Of a stretch of 64,000 nt of DNA, positions 35,704-45,297 are shown one piece after another (position 1 is the stretch's first letter; each line of letters starts with the position of its first letter). Source of the DNA: Paraburkholderia aspalathi (GTDB lineage Bacteria; Pseudomonadota; Gammaproteobacteria; Burkholderiales; Burkholderiaceae); NCBI RefSeq assembly GCF_900116445.1, contig NZ_FPBH01000040.1:1-64000 (forward strand), given 5' to 3'. The notes beneath the pieces were generated by a model. It was not told the origin of the DNA. It searched no databases and saw nothing but the letters and a program-made list of their open reading frames with translations. Position numbers and translations under genes: made by a program.

Positions 35704-36609
35704 ATGAACGCCTCCAAGACCCCACCCCAAGCCGCTGCGGCCTCCGACTGGCGCATCGACCGTGAGCGCGCCGTCGCGCTGTTCGGTGCGCATGCGCACG
35801 ACTGGCCGATCGAAATCGTCGAGGAAACCGGCTCGACCAACGCCGACCTGATGACGCGCGTCAAGGCATTGCCGCGCAAGGCCGGCGCACTGCCGCGACC
35901 GATCGTGCGGGTCGCGTATCTGCAAACCGCGGGCCGCGGCCGTCGTGGCCGCCCATGGTATGCGGAACCGGGCAATGCGTTGTTGTTTTCGGTGGCATGT
36001 GTGCTGCCGCGCCCGCTTGAAGGGCTGGCGGGCTTGAGTCTCGCGGTGGGCGTGGCGCTGGTCGACGGGCTGCGTTCGTTACCGGTCGCGGGTCCGGGGC
36101 AGATCGCGCTGAAGTGGCCCAACGACGTGCTGTTCGAAGGCGACAAGCTGGCCGGCATCCTGATCGAAACCGCATGGAGCACGGACGAAGCGAGCGCCGT
36201 GGTGATCGGTATCGGCACCAATGTAAAGGGTGCGGACGAGCTCGCCGCCAAGGTCGGCGCGCTCAACGCGAATGTGCCGGCGCAAGCGCGCGGCGCCACA
36301 CCGACCGCACTGCAACGCGCGCTGCCGAATGCGAACCTCACCGATACGCTGGCTGCGGAACTGAACGCGCTCGAACCCGCGCTGCAGCGCTTCGGCGCGG
36401 AAGGCTTCGCACCGTTCCAGACGCGCTGGAACGCGGTGCACGCCTACGCAGGCCGCGAAGTCGTGCTGCTGGAGCAAGGTAAAGAGCTGGCGCGCGGCGT
36501 AGCCACAGGTGTCGACGAAAGCGGACAACTGCTGCTCAATACGGCGGCCGGGCGTCTCGCCGTCGCGACCGGTGACGTCTCGCTGCGTCTGGCCGACGAT
36601 ACGGCATGA
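35704..36609 (+). CDS. birA: Biotin--[acetyl-CoA carboxylase] ligase BirA
   Basis: A 301-residue biotin protein ligase. The adenylate-forming loop is GRGRRGRPW, followed by [20 protein letters not shown]. There is no N-terminal winged helix (the enzyme begins with a 30-residue leader), so it is a class I ligase without repressor function. It biotinylates carboxylase subunits in the cytosol. Its stop overlaps the coaX start by 4 bp. An upstream -10 box suggests a very short leader. Confidence 0.95.
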   Translation: MNASKTPPQAAAASDWRIDRERAVALFGAHAHDWPIEIVEETGSTNADLMTRVKALPRKAGALPRPIVRVAYLQTAGRGRRGRPWYAEPGNALLFSVACVLPRPLEGLAGLSLAVGVALVDGLRSLPVAGPGQIALKWPNDVLFEGDKLAGILIETAWSTDEASAVVIGIGTNVKGADELAAKVGALNANVPAQARGATPTALQRALPNANLTDTLAAELNALEPALQRFGAEGFAPFQTRWNAVHAYAGREVVLLEQGKELARGVATGVDESGQLLLNTAAGRLAVATGDVSLRLADDTA

Positions 36610-37421
36610 CGAGCGGCGCGCCTTATCTGTTAATCGACGCGGGCAATAGCCGCGTCAAGTGGGCGCTGGTGCAGCCGGACGGTACGCAAATCGCAGCCGG
36701 CGCGCTCGCGCACGGCGGCGTTGACCTGCCGGAATGGTCGACGTTGCCGACGCCGAGCGGCGCATGGTTATCCAACGTGGCGGGCGAAAGCGTCGCGGCA
36801 CGGATTGCCGCGCTACTCGACGCTCACTGGCCGCAACTGCCGCGCACGACGATCCGCGCCTCTGCGCAGCAGTGCGGCGTGACCAATAGCTACACGACGC
36901 CGCATGCGCTCGGCAGCGATCGCTGGGCGGGCCTGATCGGCGCGCACGCGGCGTTTCCCGGCGAGAACCTGCTCATTGCAACGTTCGGCACGGCAACCAC
37001 GCTTGAAGCGCTGCGTGCGGACGGTAGCTTTGTCGGCGGCCTGATTGCGCCGGGCTGGACTCTTATGATGCGCTCGCTCGGCGAGCACACGGCGCAACTG
37101 CCGACACTCGACGCCCATGCTGCGCGCGGCCTGCTCGATGAGGACGCCCCGTCTGAGCGCGAGCGTCGCGGCCCATTCTTCGCGACAGACACGCCGCGCT
37201 CGTTGTCGGCCGGATGCACGTTGGCGCAAGCCGGTCTGATCGAACGCATGTGGCGTGACTTGCAGGACGAATGGCAGGTGCCGGTGCGCCTGGTGGTAAG
37301 CGGCGGCGCCGTGGACGAAGTGACAAGTGCGCTAAAAGTGCCGCATACTCGCCACGATTCGCTGGTGCTGTCGGGGCTTGCGCTGATTGCGGCCGAGCAC
37401 GCGATGGAACGCGACGCCTGA
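36606..37421 (+). CDS. coaX: Type III pantothenate kinase CoaX
   Basis: A 271-residue enzyme that phosphorylates pantothenate, the first step of coenzyme A synthesis. ASKHA-fold motifs are [11 protein letters not shown] (Asp11), [18 protein letters not shown] and [12 protein letters not shown]. The birA-coaX overlap is a conserved betaproteobacterial arrangement. Type III kinases are not feedback-inhibited by coenzyme A, a family property. Confidence 0.96.
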   Translation: MTSGAPYLLIDAGNSRVKWALVQPDGTQIAAGALAHGGVDLPEWSTLPTPSGAWLSNVAGESVAARIAALLDAHWPQLPRTTIRASAQQCGVTNSYTTPHALGSDRWAGLIGAHAAFPGENLLIATFGTATTLEALRADGSFVGGLIAPGWTLMMRSLGEHTAQLPTLDAHAARGLLDEDAPSERERRGPFFATDTPRSLSAGCTLAQAGLIERMWRDLQDEWQVPVRLVVSGGAVDEVTSALKVPHTRHDSLVLSGLALIAAEHAMERDA

Positions 37422-37496
37422 GCCGCGACCTTCCGGACAACGGCGGGATAGCAGCGCGAGAACGGCGGCTGAACTTATTAACGGGGAATACTAACG

Positions 37497-37736
37497 ATGC
37501 TGCGCTGGCTGATCGCCATCCTGTTTCTTGCCAATATGCTGGCATTCGTCGCGATGCGCGGCGTATTCGGCCCGACGCCCACAGCCGGCGGCCGAGAGCC
37601 GAACCACCTGAACCGCCAGCTCCATGCGGAGTGGTTGAAGGTGCGGCCCGTCACGGCAGCCGAAGCCGCCGACCAGGCCGTGGTAGGCGGCCCGGCGCCG
37701 ACGGCGCCGATCGCGGCATCTGCGCTGCCGCAGTAA
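37497..37736 (+). CDS. Hypothetical 79-residue membrane-anchored protein
   Basis: A short protein with one N-terminal hydrophobic helix (MLRWLIAILFLANMLAFVAM) and a 55-residue Pro/Ala-rich periplasmic tail. GGGGAATACTAACG precedes the ATG at 37497. It follows coaX by 75 bp. In several relatives a SPOR-domain protein with a similar N-terminal anchor sits here, so this may be a form that has lost its SPOR domain; that is inference from memory. It ends 3 bp before the convergent rfaE2 stop. Confidence 0.7.
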   Translation: MLRWLIAILFLANMLAFVAMRGVFGPTPTAGGREPNHLNRQLHAEWLKVRPVTAAEAADQAVVGGPAPTAPIAASALPQ

Positions 37737-37739
37737 AGA

Positions 37740-38222
37740 TCACCCTTGCGCGCGAACCTTCTTCAATAACGCGGTAGTCGACCGTTCATGCTCGAACGGA
37801 ATCGCTAAAGCCTTGCCTCCCCAGCCCCGCACAATGGCCGACTCCGGCAACACATCCATGTCGTAGTCGCCGCCTTTGACGAGCACATCCGGACGCAGCG
37901 CCGAAATCAGCTCCACGGGCGTCTTCTCGCCAAAACAAACCACATAATCGACGCTCTCCAGCGCCGCCAGCAAAGCCATCCGGTCAGCCTCGTTATTGAT
38001 CGGCCGGTCATCGCCTTTGCCTAGCATGCGCACGGAGGCATCGCTATTGACGCCGACAATCAGGCAAGCGCCGAGTGCTTTGGCGTCGGCCAGATATGTC
38101 ACATGCCCGCGATGCAGGATGTCGAACACACCATTGGTAAATACAACCGGTGCGGACATCGAAGCGCGGAGCTTCACCAGCGCATCGCGCGTAAAAATCT
38201 TGCGTTCAAAAGTAGCGGCCAT
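37740..38222 (-). CDS. rfaE2: D-glycero-beta-D-manno-heptose 1-phosphate adenylyltransferase
   Basis: A 160-residue nucleotidyltransferase corresponding to the C-terminal half of HldE. The HxGH-type motif is TNGVFDILHRGHVTYL, and RPINNEADRMALLAALE and VLVKGGDY follow. It makes ADP-heptose precursor for lipopolysaccharide inner core. The ATG at 38222 (MAATFERK) is preferred to the upstream in-frame ATG at 38276. The kinase half is encoded elsewhere, as usual in Burkholderiales. Confidence 0.94.
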   Translation of the reverse strand: MAATFERKIFTRDALVKLRASMSAPVVFTNGVFDILHRGHVTYLADAKALGACLIVGVNSDASVRMLGKGDDRPINNEADRMALLAALESVDYVVCFGEKTPVELISALRPDVLVKGGDYDMDVLPESAIVRGWGGKALAIPFEHERSTTALLKKVRAQG

Positions 38223-38279
38223 GACGGAGTCGCAAAAGAAAAAAGAAGTGCCGCCACGATACACGCCGGACGGCATGAA

Positions 38280-38318
38280 GCAAAACGGCCCAGCAAGCTC
38301 ACGCCTGCCGGGCCGTTC
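38280..38318 (-). terminator. Terminator after the ferritin-like gene
   Basis: On the minus strand AACGGCCC and GGGCCGTT form a stem with partially paired interior, followed by TTTTGCTT. It lies 32 bp after the stop at 38350 and separates that gene from rfaE2. Confidence 0.75.
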
Positions 38319-38349
38319 CTGAAACTCTAAAACCGCGAACCTGAACCCA

Positions 38350-39222
38350 TCAAGCCGGCTGTTCAGCCGATTTCTGATCGGCCTGCAAGCGCAGCACGAC
38401 TTCCTTGCGATAACGGTTCAGTTCCTGCGCCGTGTTGAACGTGCGCTCGAACAGAATCGACAGGTTATGCAGAATCCGCTCGACTACCTTCTTTTCCCAA
38501 CCGTCGTCAAAACGGATCTGCTCGTCGAGCCAGCGTTCGAGCCATTCCGGATCCGGCAGACGCGATTGAATCGTGTCGCGCGGGAACAGCGCCTGATTCA
38601 CGTGCAGGTTGGTGGGATGCAGCGGCTTTTCCGTGCGGCGCGCCGATGCCATCAGGACGCCGATCTTGGCGAACGCAGCACGCGCGATGTCGCCGGTTTG
38701 CACCATCGCTTTCTTCATGTAGCGCAGGTATGCGCCGCCATGACGCGCTTCGTCGCGCGAAATGGTTTCGTAGATGGCCTTGATGACCGGCTCGGTGTGC
38801 CATTCGGCAGCACGGCGATACCAGTGATTCAGGCGGATTTCGCCGCAGAAGTGCAGCATCAGCGTTTCGAGCGGCGGCGCCGGATCGAATTCGAAGCGCA
38901 CGGCGTGCAGTTCTTCTTCGGTCGGGCACATTTCCGGCTTGAAACGGCGCAGATATTCCATCAGCACCAGCGAATGCTTCTGTTCTTCGAAGAACCACAC
39001 GCTCATGAACGCGGAAAAATCGCTGTCGTGATGGTTGTCACGGAGGAACATTTCCGTGGCGGGCAACGCCGACCATTCGGTGATCGCGTTCATCTTGATC
39101 GTCGCTGCCTGCTCGTCGGTCAATAGCGATGCATCGAACTTGTCCCAGGGAATGTCTTTCTCCATGTCCCATCGAACGGATTCGAGCGATTTATAAAGTT
39201 CCGGATAAAGCATGGTGTTCAT
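38350..39222 (-). CDS. Ferritin-like di-iron protein (acyl-ACP desaturase-like)
   Basis: A 290-residue all-helical protein. Candidate di-iron ligands are Glu49, Glu80-x-x-His83 (FFEEQKH), Glu128 (CGEIR) and Glu158-x-x-His161 (DEARH). The spacing resembles the four-helix bundle of stearoyl-ACP desaturase. The family is annotated ferritin-like or fatty-acid desaturase type 2, with no proven substrate that I know of. The ATG at 39222 follows GGGTGGGA. It is monocistronic, bounded by a terminator downstream. A role in lipid modification or as an oxygen-activating oxidase is possible. Confidence 0.82.
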   Translation of the reverse strand: MNTMLYPELYKSLESVRWDMEKDIPWDKFDASLLTDEQAATIKMNAITEWSALPATEMFLRDNHHDSDFSAFMSVWFFEEQKHSLVLMEYLRRFKPEMCPTEEELHAVRFEFDPAPPLETLMLHFCGEIRLNHWYRRAAEWHTEPVIKAIYETISRDEARHGGAYLRYMKKAMVQTGDIARAAFAKIGVLMASARRTEKPLHPTNLHVNQALFPRDTIQSRLPDPEWLERWLDEQIRFDDGWEKKVVERILHNLSILFERTFNTAQELNRYRKEVVLRLQADQKSAEQPA

Positions 39223-39809
39223 AGTCCCACCCCTGTTCTGCGCATACTGTCTGTGTCTGTAACTACTACGTGTAGCACTTTTGCTTATGACGAACGAAAC
39301 GCACCGTTTTGTGCACCGTTTATCGGCCAAGCATTCAATTTTACGCGGTAATCGGCCGCCTAGATGCACCGGGCAGCAAAGAAGTCCGGCGTTTGCGCGG
39401 CGCTGCTAACCAGAAGTTACGCGCTGCGCGGCCAACCGTGGGTGAGGGATACCCTATGCCTGAGGTCGAGCCAGTCTGCGATGAATCCGCACCGTCCAGC
39501 TCTGCGCCGGTGGTACCGGCGGCGAATGGCGCAAGGACGGGTCGCATGGGTTGTTTTCAGCGCACGCCCAAAAGCCAAATGAAGCTTACACAATGATAGC
39601 ACGCTGACTTTACGGTTCCCGTGCCTTAGCAGACGCAATTCCCGCGCCTGATTGACTTGTCTCAATAAACAGCCCGATTCACGGAGTGTGGCGGACGATC
39701 GGGGTCAAAACCATGACAGGCGGCGAATTCACTTCGTTAGCGCCGCCGGTCGGCACGGCTGCGCACGCTGTCGGCGCACAGATCGCGCCGACCCGTTTCA
39801 TTCCTGCCG
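39223..39809. other. 587-bp intergenic region; one hairpin, no convincing gene
   Basis: The gap lies upstream of the ferritin-like gene and downstream of phaM. Frames of 60-95 residues occur but are Arg/Ala-rich with no ribosome site and look like GC-driven chance frames. A perfect stem GTCGGCGC-ACAGATC-GCGCCGAC at 39770-39792 lies 18 bp after the phaM stop without a T-tract and may protect that mRNA's 3' end. The ferritin-like promoter must lie within 39223-39350 but I see no clear boxes. Confidence 0.5.
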
Positions 39810-40589
39810 TCAAATATCCTTTTTCGTCGCTCGGGGAGCGGCGCTCGTACTGCCTGCGCGCTTCGTAGTCGTTGAAGCCGACGGCGCTGCCCGTTTCGCT
39901 GCAGGCCGTTTGGCCGCGGCCCCTTCCGGCGCGTCAGCCGCCGCTTCGCCGGCCGATGCTGAAGCGCTCGCCGCGCCTTCTGGCGAGTCCATTACCGAAC
40001 CTTCCGCCGCGGCGCCTGGCTGCGTCATCGCAAACTGGGCGATCTGATTGAACTGCGATTGCAGCAGGTTCCACCAGCCGGAGGCATCGAACGGCGGTGC
40101 CGCGGCGGCTTCGCCTTCTTCGGCTGCCGGTTCGGGCGCGGCCGATGGGCTTGCACTGGCCGAAGCCGCAGAGGCTTCCGGGTGCGGCCAGCCGGTCGGC
40201 GAGGGACTCGGCGCGGCAGCCGCGGAAGCCGGCTGCGCCATCGACGACTGCGCGAACGCACCAAACGCACGCAGCGTCGCGAGCGTGGCGCGCTGCACTT
40301 CGAGCGCCTGAATGGCGGACTGCAGCATGTTCAGATTCAGCTTGAGCCACTGCTCGACCGCGCGCATATCGGTGATGCGCTTATCGAGCTCTTCGACGTT
40401 GGTAAGCGGCGCCATCATGTCGGACATCATCGACAGCGACGGCCCGAGGTTGCTGCCAGGCTGCGCGCCCGAAAACGCCGAGCCGAACGGCGAGAGACGC
40501 ATCATGCCCCACATGCGTTCGAGCATTTCAGCGGGCGGGAAACCGGGAAAGCCCGGAAAGGGCGGCGTGGTGCCAGATGTATCAGTCAT
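39810..40589 (-). CDS. phaM: PHA granule multifunctional regulator PhaM
   Basis: A 259-residue protein. The central block [43 protein letters not shown] is diagnostic of PhaM. The N-terminus is Pro/Gly/Phe-rich ([15 protein letters not shown]). The C-terminal tail is a lysine/alanine region ([12 protein letters not shown]...TTKRAG...RATKKD) expected to bind DNA. PhaM activates PHA synthase and tethers polyhydroxyalkanoate granules to the nucleoid. Ala/Ser/Pro repeats fill the space between. The start at 40589 ([10 protein letters not shown]) is chosen over an upstream reading at 40739. Confidence 0.92.
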   Translation of the reverse strand: MTDTSGTTPPFPGFPGFPPAEMLERMWGMMRLSPFGSAFSGAQPGSNLGPSLSMMSDMMAPLTNVEELDKRITDMRAVEQWLKLNLNMLQSAIQALEVQRATLATLRAFGAFAQSSMAQPASAAAAPSPSPTGWPHPEASAASASASPSAAPEPAAEEGEAAAAPPFDASGWWNLLQSQFNQIAQFAMTQPGAAAEGSVMDSPEGAASASASAGEAAADAPEGAAAKRPAAKRAAPSASTTTKRAGSTSAAPRATKKDI

Positions 40590-40784
40590 GCTTGTCGCCT
40601 CGCTGCATAAAGGGAAGGAAATAGCGCCGTCCCGCGCGCGTTTGATTCGAATTCGATCATACCGCGCGCGGTGCTGCGAATCGCGCTTAGTTTGGGCTGC
40701 TGCTTGCCCCATGTTTGCCCCGCTCGCGCAGCACCTCAAGTGCCGACCGGCGGGGCTTTGCGCAATACGCGCCGGCCTCCTGTT

Positions 40785-41681
40785 TCAGGAGCGCCCACCG
40801 CCCGATGCGCCGCCGCCCGGTGTGTGCCGCGGCTGCCCATTCCACGGGTCCGCGCCGCCAAAATCCGGCGCGCGCCGCTCACGCAGCGAGTTCACGCCCT
40901 CGCGCACATCCGGCCCGGCGAAGCCCATGAATTCCAGTGCCAGCGACGTATCGAACGCCGGCCCCGCCGAGCGCAGCCAGTTGTTCAGCGCGTACTTGGT
41001 CCAGCGAATCGCCGTTTGCGAGCCGTTGGCGAGTTTTTGCGCGACTTCGAAGGCTTTGGGCCGCAGATCGTTTTCGTCGACGGCGAGCGACACGAGGCCG
41101 ATCCGCTCAGCCTCCTCCCCGCTCACCGGCTCACACAGCAGCAGGTAGTACTTGGCCTTGGCCATGCCGCACAGGAGTGGCCAGACGATGGCCGCGTGAT
41201 CACCGGCTGCCACGCCCAAACGCGTATGGCCGTCGATAATGCGCGCCGACTTCGTCGCGATCGAGATGTCTGCGAGCAGCCCGGCCACGAGCCCCGCGCC
41301 GACCGCAGGACCGTGCATTGCCGAAACGATCGGCTTGCTGCAGTTGATCACGTTGTAGACCAGGTCGCGCGCCTCGCGCCACACGCGTGCGCGGACGTCG
41401 AAATCGGTCGCCATGCCTTCGACCAGTTGCAGGTCGCCGCCGGCCGAAAAGCCCTTGCCCTCGCCGCGAATGATCGCGACACGCGTGTCGGGATCCCGAT
41501 CGATATCGCGCCAGATTTCGGCGAGTTCGAAGTGCATTCGCGCATTAGCGGTGGCGAGGCCGCTCTTGTTCGCACCCTCGCCGCTCATCACGACTTCGAG
41601 CACGCCATGCGGATGGCGGTGCAATTGCAGCGAGTGGTAGTGCGCGTAAAACGCGTCGTTACTGTGTGTTGCCTGAGACAT
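40785..41681 (-). CDS. Enoyl-CoA hydratase/isomerase family protein
   Basis: A 298-residue crotonase-fold enzyme. The oxyanion-hole segments are [16 protein letters not shown] and [20 protein letters not shown]. It likely hydrates or isomerises an acyl-CoA. Exact substrate not determined. The tail ends in a Gly/Ser-rich stretch ([13 protein letters not shown]). The start at 41681 (MSQATH) is 9 bp inside a longer reading at 41690. Proximity to phaM hints at PHA or fatty-acid metabolism, though they are 195 bp apart. Confidence 0.88.
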   Translation of the reverse strand: MSQATHSNDAFYAHYHSLQLHRHPHGVLEVVMSGEGANKSGLATANARMHFELAEIWRDIDRDPDTRVAIIRGEGKGFSAGGDLQLVEGMATDFDVRARVWREARDLVYNVINCSKPIVSAMHGPAVGAGLVAGLLADISIATKSARIIDGHTRLGVAAGDHAAIVWPLLCGMAKAKYYLLLCEPVSGEEAERIGLVSLAVDENDLRPKAFEVAQKLANGSQTAIRWTKYALNNWLRSAGPAFDTSLALEFMGFAGPDVREGVNSLRERRAPDFGGADPWNGQPRHTPGGGASGGGRS

Positions 41682-41783
41682 GATGAGCAATCCGTCTATC
41701 GGTATGTCGGTTGAAACCGTCGCCCTAAGCTAAGGGCACATTTGCCATATTCCGCGCTAGACCCGCGCAAACCCAGCAAAATT

Positions 41784-43004
41784 TCAATGCGGCTGATAAA
41801 CCCACTTCGCATTCATGATCTCGACCATTACACGCGCCCGTTGATCGAGTCCGAGGTGATCAGTGGCGCTCATGTTGACCACGCCGTTGGTATCCGCAAG
41901 ACCACGCGTCGCTTCCAGCGCATCGCATAACGCACCGCGAAATTCCGGCGTGCCGGGGGCGGCCACCTTGAGCGCGATCGGTACCGCGTTGCTGAGCAGC
42001 ATGCCGGCGTCCCACGTGTACGAGCCGAACGCCGACACGCTGCCCGGTCCACGCAACGCCTCGAAGCGCGCGATGTAGTCGAGCGCGAGACGTTTGGCCG
42101 GATGGTCCGCCGGCAATTGCGCGGCGACCAGCACCGGGCTCGCGGGCAGGAACGTGCCGTTGCAGTCGGCGCCGCACACCCGCAGGAAGTCGTTATTGCC
42201 CACGCCGTGATTGTGATAGATCAGCCCTTTGTAGCCGCGTTCCCTGAGGGTTTTCGGCGGCAGCGCGGCGGGCGTGCCGGCCGCGCCGACCACCACTGCA
42301 TCCGGATGAGTCGCAAGAATCTTCAGAACCTGGCCGGTCACGCTCGGATCGGTGCGATTGAAGCGCTCGCTCGCCACCACGTTGATGTGATGCAGTTGCG
42401 CGAACTTCGCGACTTCGGTGTAGAAGGTTTCGCCGAGCGCGTCGGCCTGGCCGATGAACGCGATCGTTTTGACGCCGTGCGTACTGGCGTGAGCGGCAAT
42501 CGCCGAGGCCATCATCGCATCGGTCTGCGGGGTCTTGAATACCCAGTGGCGTTTCGCATCCACCGGGTCGATGATTTTCGCCGACGAGGCCAGCGAGATC
42601 ATGGGTGTTTCGCCATCGGCCACCACGTCGATCATCGCGAGCGAATTCGGCGTGATCGACGAGCCGATGATCGCGTCGACATGATTCTCGGAGATCAGCT
42701 TCTTCGTGTCCTGCACGGCCTGCGTGGTGTCGGACGCGTCGTCGAGCACGATGTATTCGACGCTCTGACCGCCGATCTGTTTGGGCAGCAGTGTGACTGT
42801 GTCGCGCGCGGGAATACCGAGCGAAGCTGCTGGCCCGGTCAGCGACAGCACGAGGCCGATCTTCGCCTGCGCAATGGCGATGGCGGGCAACGCGGCACAC
42901 AGCGCGGCGGCAAGACGGGCGAGTCCGCGGCACGATGGTGTTGCGCGTACGCTCAATGCGCGAGCGCCCTGGATTCCTCGTTCGGTGGTTTCAAATCGCG
43001 GCAT
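41784..43004 (-). CDS. Branched-chain amino acid-type ABC substrate-binding protein
   Basis: A 406-residue periplasmic binding protein of the LivJ-like class (Peripla_BP_6). The signal peptide is preceded by a long polar region, with the hydrophobic core near LARLAAALCAALPAIAIAQA. Then comes AKIGLVLSLTGPAASLGIPARDTV. No permease or ATPase is adjacent, so it is an orphan binding protein. The neighbours (enoyl-CoA hydratase, FAA hydrolase) suggest aromatic or branched-chain substrates, but this is a weak inference. Confidence 0.87.
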   Translation of the reverse strand: MPRFETTERGIQGARALSVRATPSCRGLARLAAALCAALPAIAIAQAKIGLVLSLTGPAASLGIPARDTVTLLPKQIGGQSVEYIVLDDASDTTQAVQDTKKLISENHVDAIIGSSITPNSLAMIDVVADGETPMISLASSAKIIDPVDAKRHWVFKTPQTDAMMASAIAAHASTHGVKTIAFIGQADALGETFYTEVAKFAQLHHINVVASERFNRTDPSVTGQVLKILATHPDAVVVGAAGTPAALPPKTLRERGYKGLIYHNHGVGNNDFLRVCGADCNGTFLPASPVLVAAQLPADHPAKRLALDYIARFEALRGPGSVSAFGSYTWDAGMLLSNAVPIALKVAAPGTPEFRGALCDALEATRGLADTNGVVNMSATDHLGLDQRARVMVEIMNAKWVYQPH

Positions 43005-43274
43005 GCTGTCTCCTCACCTCGGTTTTTCGTTTTGATGTAGCGCCGATGTGCTGCTGGGTGTTACTTATGCGTTGCTTATGTCCTGCTCACGTGCGGCTTC
43101 GCGATGGTTTTGCATTGGTTTCGCGATCAACGGACAGCCGCTATCCCGGGGCCGCCGCCGCGCCAGTCAGTGTAGCGGCGCGTCGTGACGGCGGCATCGG
43201 GCGAAACCCTTTCGTAAGCAATGAAGCGCACGCGGCGCGGTCCTGATTGCCGCGGTCCGCACCAAACCGGCGCA

Positions 43275-44258
43275 TCAATCCAGCGGCGCGATGCCCTGAT
43301 CGATTGAACCGAAAATCGACTTGCCGGCTTCGTCGAACATCTCGATCTTCACGGTATCGCCGAACTTCATGAACTCGGTTTGCGGCGCGCCGTGCTCGAT
43401 GGTCTCGAGGCAGCGCTTTTCAGCGATACAGCAATAGCCGCGCTTAGCGTCCTTGTTCGACACCGTGCCCGAGCCGACAATCGCACCGGCGCGAAGGTTG
43501 CGCGTTTTCGCCGCGTGCGAGATCAGTTGGCCGAAATGGAACACCATGTCGGTGCCGGCATCGGGCTGGCCGACCTTCTTGTTGTTCCAGTGGACGATCA
43601 TCGGCCGGTGCAGGCGCCCTTCGCGCCAGCTCTCGCCGAGTTCGTCGGGCGTGACCGCGACCGGCGCAAACGACGTGGCCGGCTTGCTCTGGAAAAAGCC
43701 GAAGCCCTTCGCGAGTTCGGCGGGGATCAGATTGCGCAGAGAAACGTCGTTGACGAGCGTCACCAGACGCACGCTCCTGAGCGCCTGGTCGGGCGTGGCG
43801 CCCATCGGCACGTCGGTGGTGATCACGGCGACTTCCGCTTCGAAGTCGATGCCGAATTCTTCAGATGCGCACAGCACGTCGTCTTTCGGGCCGATGAAGT
43901 CGTCACTGCCGCCCTGATACATCAGCGGATCGGTCCAGAATTCCGGCGGCATTTCCGCGCCACGCGCGCGGCGCACCAGCTCCACATGATTCACGTACGA
44001 CGAACCGTCGGCCCACTGGAACGCGCGCGGCAGCGGCGCCATGCATTCTTTGGCGTCGAACGGGAAGGTGTTGCGCGCCCGGCCCTGGTTGAGCGCGTCG
44101 TACAGATCCTGCAATTGCGGCGCGTAGAAGGCCCAGTCGTCGAGCACGCGCTGCATGGTGGGCGCGATCGCGTCGGCGACGGCCGCGGTATGCAGGTCGC
44201 GGGACACGACGATCAGCTGACCGTCGCGCGTACCGTCCTTCAGCGTGGCAAGTTTCAT
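43275..44258 (-). CDS. Fumarylacetoacetate hydrolase family protein
   Basis: A 327-residue FAH-fold hydrolase. The N-terminal SH3-like part (MKLATLKDGTRDGQLIVVSRDL) is followed by the metal-binding core DFEAEVAVITTDVPMG, and NDVSLRNLIPAELAKGFGFFQSKP and GSGTVSNKD. These enzymes cleave beta-diketo acids in tyrosine and aromatic catabolism. It is divergent from an IclR-type regulator, which probably controls it. True fumarylacetoacetase (about 420 residues) is longer, so the physiological substrate may differ. Confidence 0.9.
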   Translation of the reverse strand: MKLATLKDGTRDGQLIVVSRDLHTAAVADAIAPTMQRVLDDWAFYAPQLQDLYDALNQGRARNTFPFDAKECMAPLPRAFQWADGSSYVNHVELVRRARGAEMPPEFWTDPLMYQGGSDDFIGPKDDVLCASEEFGIDFEAEVAVITTDVPMGATPDQALRSVRLVTLVNDVSLRNLIPAELAKGFGFFQSKPATSFAPVAVTPDELGESWREGRLHRPMIVHWNNKKVGQPDAGTDMVFHFGQLISHAAKTRNLRAGAIVGSGTVSNKDAKRGYCCIAEKRCLETIEHGAPQTEFMKFGDTVKIEMFDEAGKSIFGSIDQGIAPLD

Positions 44259-44281
44259 AGGGGAGTGAACCGTTAGTGACG

Positions 44282-44296
44282 ATAGAAGGAATCTAT
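44282..44296. promoter_or_regulatory. Small dyad between FAA hydrolase and IclR genes
   Basis: ATAGA-AGGAA-TCTAT, a perfect 5-bp inverted repeat 24 bp upstream of the FAA hydrolase start. The position suits an operator for the divergent IclR regulator, but the arms are short. Confidence 0.35.
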
Positions 44297-44384
44297 TCTA
44301 CGATGGTGAATCGGCGCGGCCCAAGCGCCCTTGCGTCTAACGCCTCTCTCACTGTCTTTTGAACGCGCTCGATGCGCCTCGCTC

Positions 44385-45287
44385 ATGCCTCCAATTGCCC
44401 GCTCCGGCGCGATCCGCACCGATACCGACTCCGCTTCCGCTGAACCGCAGGAACCGCTCGACGCGCCCGAATCCGACGACGAAAGCGTCGAGACCGGCGA
44501 GGAAAAACTGCGCTCGGGCATCCAGTCGATCGAAGTCGGTTTCAGATTGCTCGAGGTGCTCACCCACGAACCGCGCGCGATGATGCTGCGCGATCTGGCG
44601 CAGCGTGCCGGTATGAGCCCGGCGAAAGCGCACCGCTATCTGGTGAGCTTCCTGCGCCTCGGCGTGGTGGCGCAGGATCCGCTGTCGGGCCGCTACGAAC
44701 TGGGCGGCTTCGCGTTGCAATTGGGGCTCGCGCGGCTTGCGCGCGTCGATGGCGTGAAGCTCGCGCGCATTGCGCTTGCCGAACTGCGCGACCGGCTCGA
44801 TCTGACCGTAGGCATCGCGGTGTGGGGCAATCAGGGGCCGACGATGGTCCACTGGATGGAATCGAGTCATCCGGCCAAGGCGTCGCTCAAGCTCGGCGAC
44901 GTGATGCCGCTGCTCAGTTCCGCCACCGGCCTGCTGTTTGCCGCCTATCTGCCGTCGAGCAAGACCGCCGCGATGCTGGAGCGCGAACTGGCCGATTCGC
45001 GCCGCTCGTCGCACATGGGCGGGCCGCGCACGCGGGACGAAGTCGAACGGGCGCTGACAGACGTGCGGCAGCACGAAGCAGCGCGTGTGGAGGGCATGTT
45101 GCTGCCGACCATCCACGCGTTCTGCATGCCGGTCTTCGACTCGACCGGTGATCTCGCGCTCGGCCTGGTCGCGCTCGGTCATGAGGGTGCATTCGATATC
45201 CGCTGGGGCGGCGAGATCGATACGGCGCTGCGCGAATGTGCGCAAAAGCTCTCGTATGAGCTCGGGTATAGTGCAACGCCACGCTGA
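44385..45287 (+). CDS. IclR-family transcriptional regulator
   Basis: A 300-residue regulator. About 45 acidic residues precede the winged helix-turn-helix (SIEVGFRLLEVLTHEPRAMMLRDLAQRAGMSPAKAHRYLVSFLRLGVV). The C-terminal GAF-like IclR effector domain follows. The ATG at 44385 is used; a TTG at 44331 would lengthen the leader. It is divergent from the FAA hydrolase gene by 126 bp and likely represses or activates it. The DUF3108 gene starts 10 bp after its stop. Confidence 0.9.
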   Translation: MPPIARSGAIRTDTDSASAEPQEPLDAPESDDESVETGEEKLRSGIQSIEVGFRLLEVLTHEPRAMMLRDLAQRAGMSPAKAHRYLVSFLRLGVVAQDPLSGRYELGGFALQLGLARLARVDGVKLARIALAELRDRLDLTVGIAVWGNQGPTMVHWMESSHPAKASLKLGDVMPLLSSATGLLFAAYLPSSKTAAMLERELADSRRSSHMGGPRTRDEVERALTDVRQHEAARVEGMLLPTIHAFCMPVFDSTGDLALGLVALGHEGAFDIRWGGEIDTALRECAQKLSYELGYSATPR

Positions 45288-45297
45288 CGATTCACCC

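Noticed and set aside
39309-39665. Small frames of 60-95 residues in the 587-bp gap
   Set aside because: No ribosome site, Arg/Ala-rich translations and overlapping frames on both strands.
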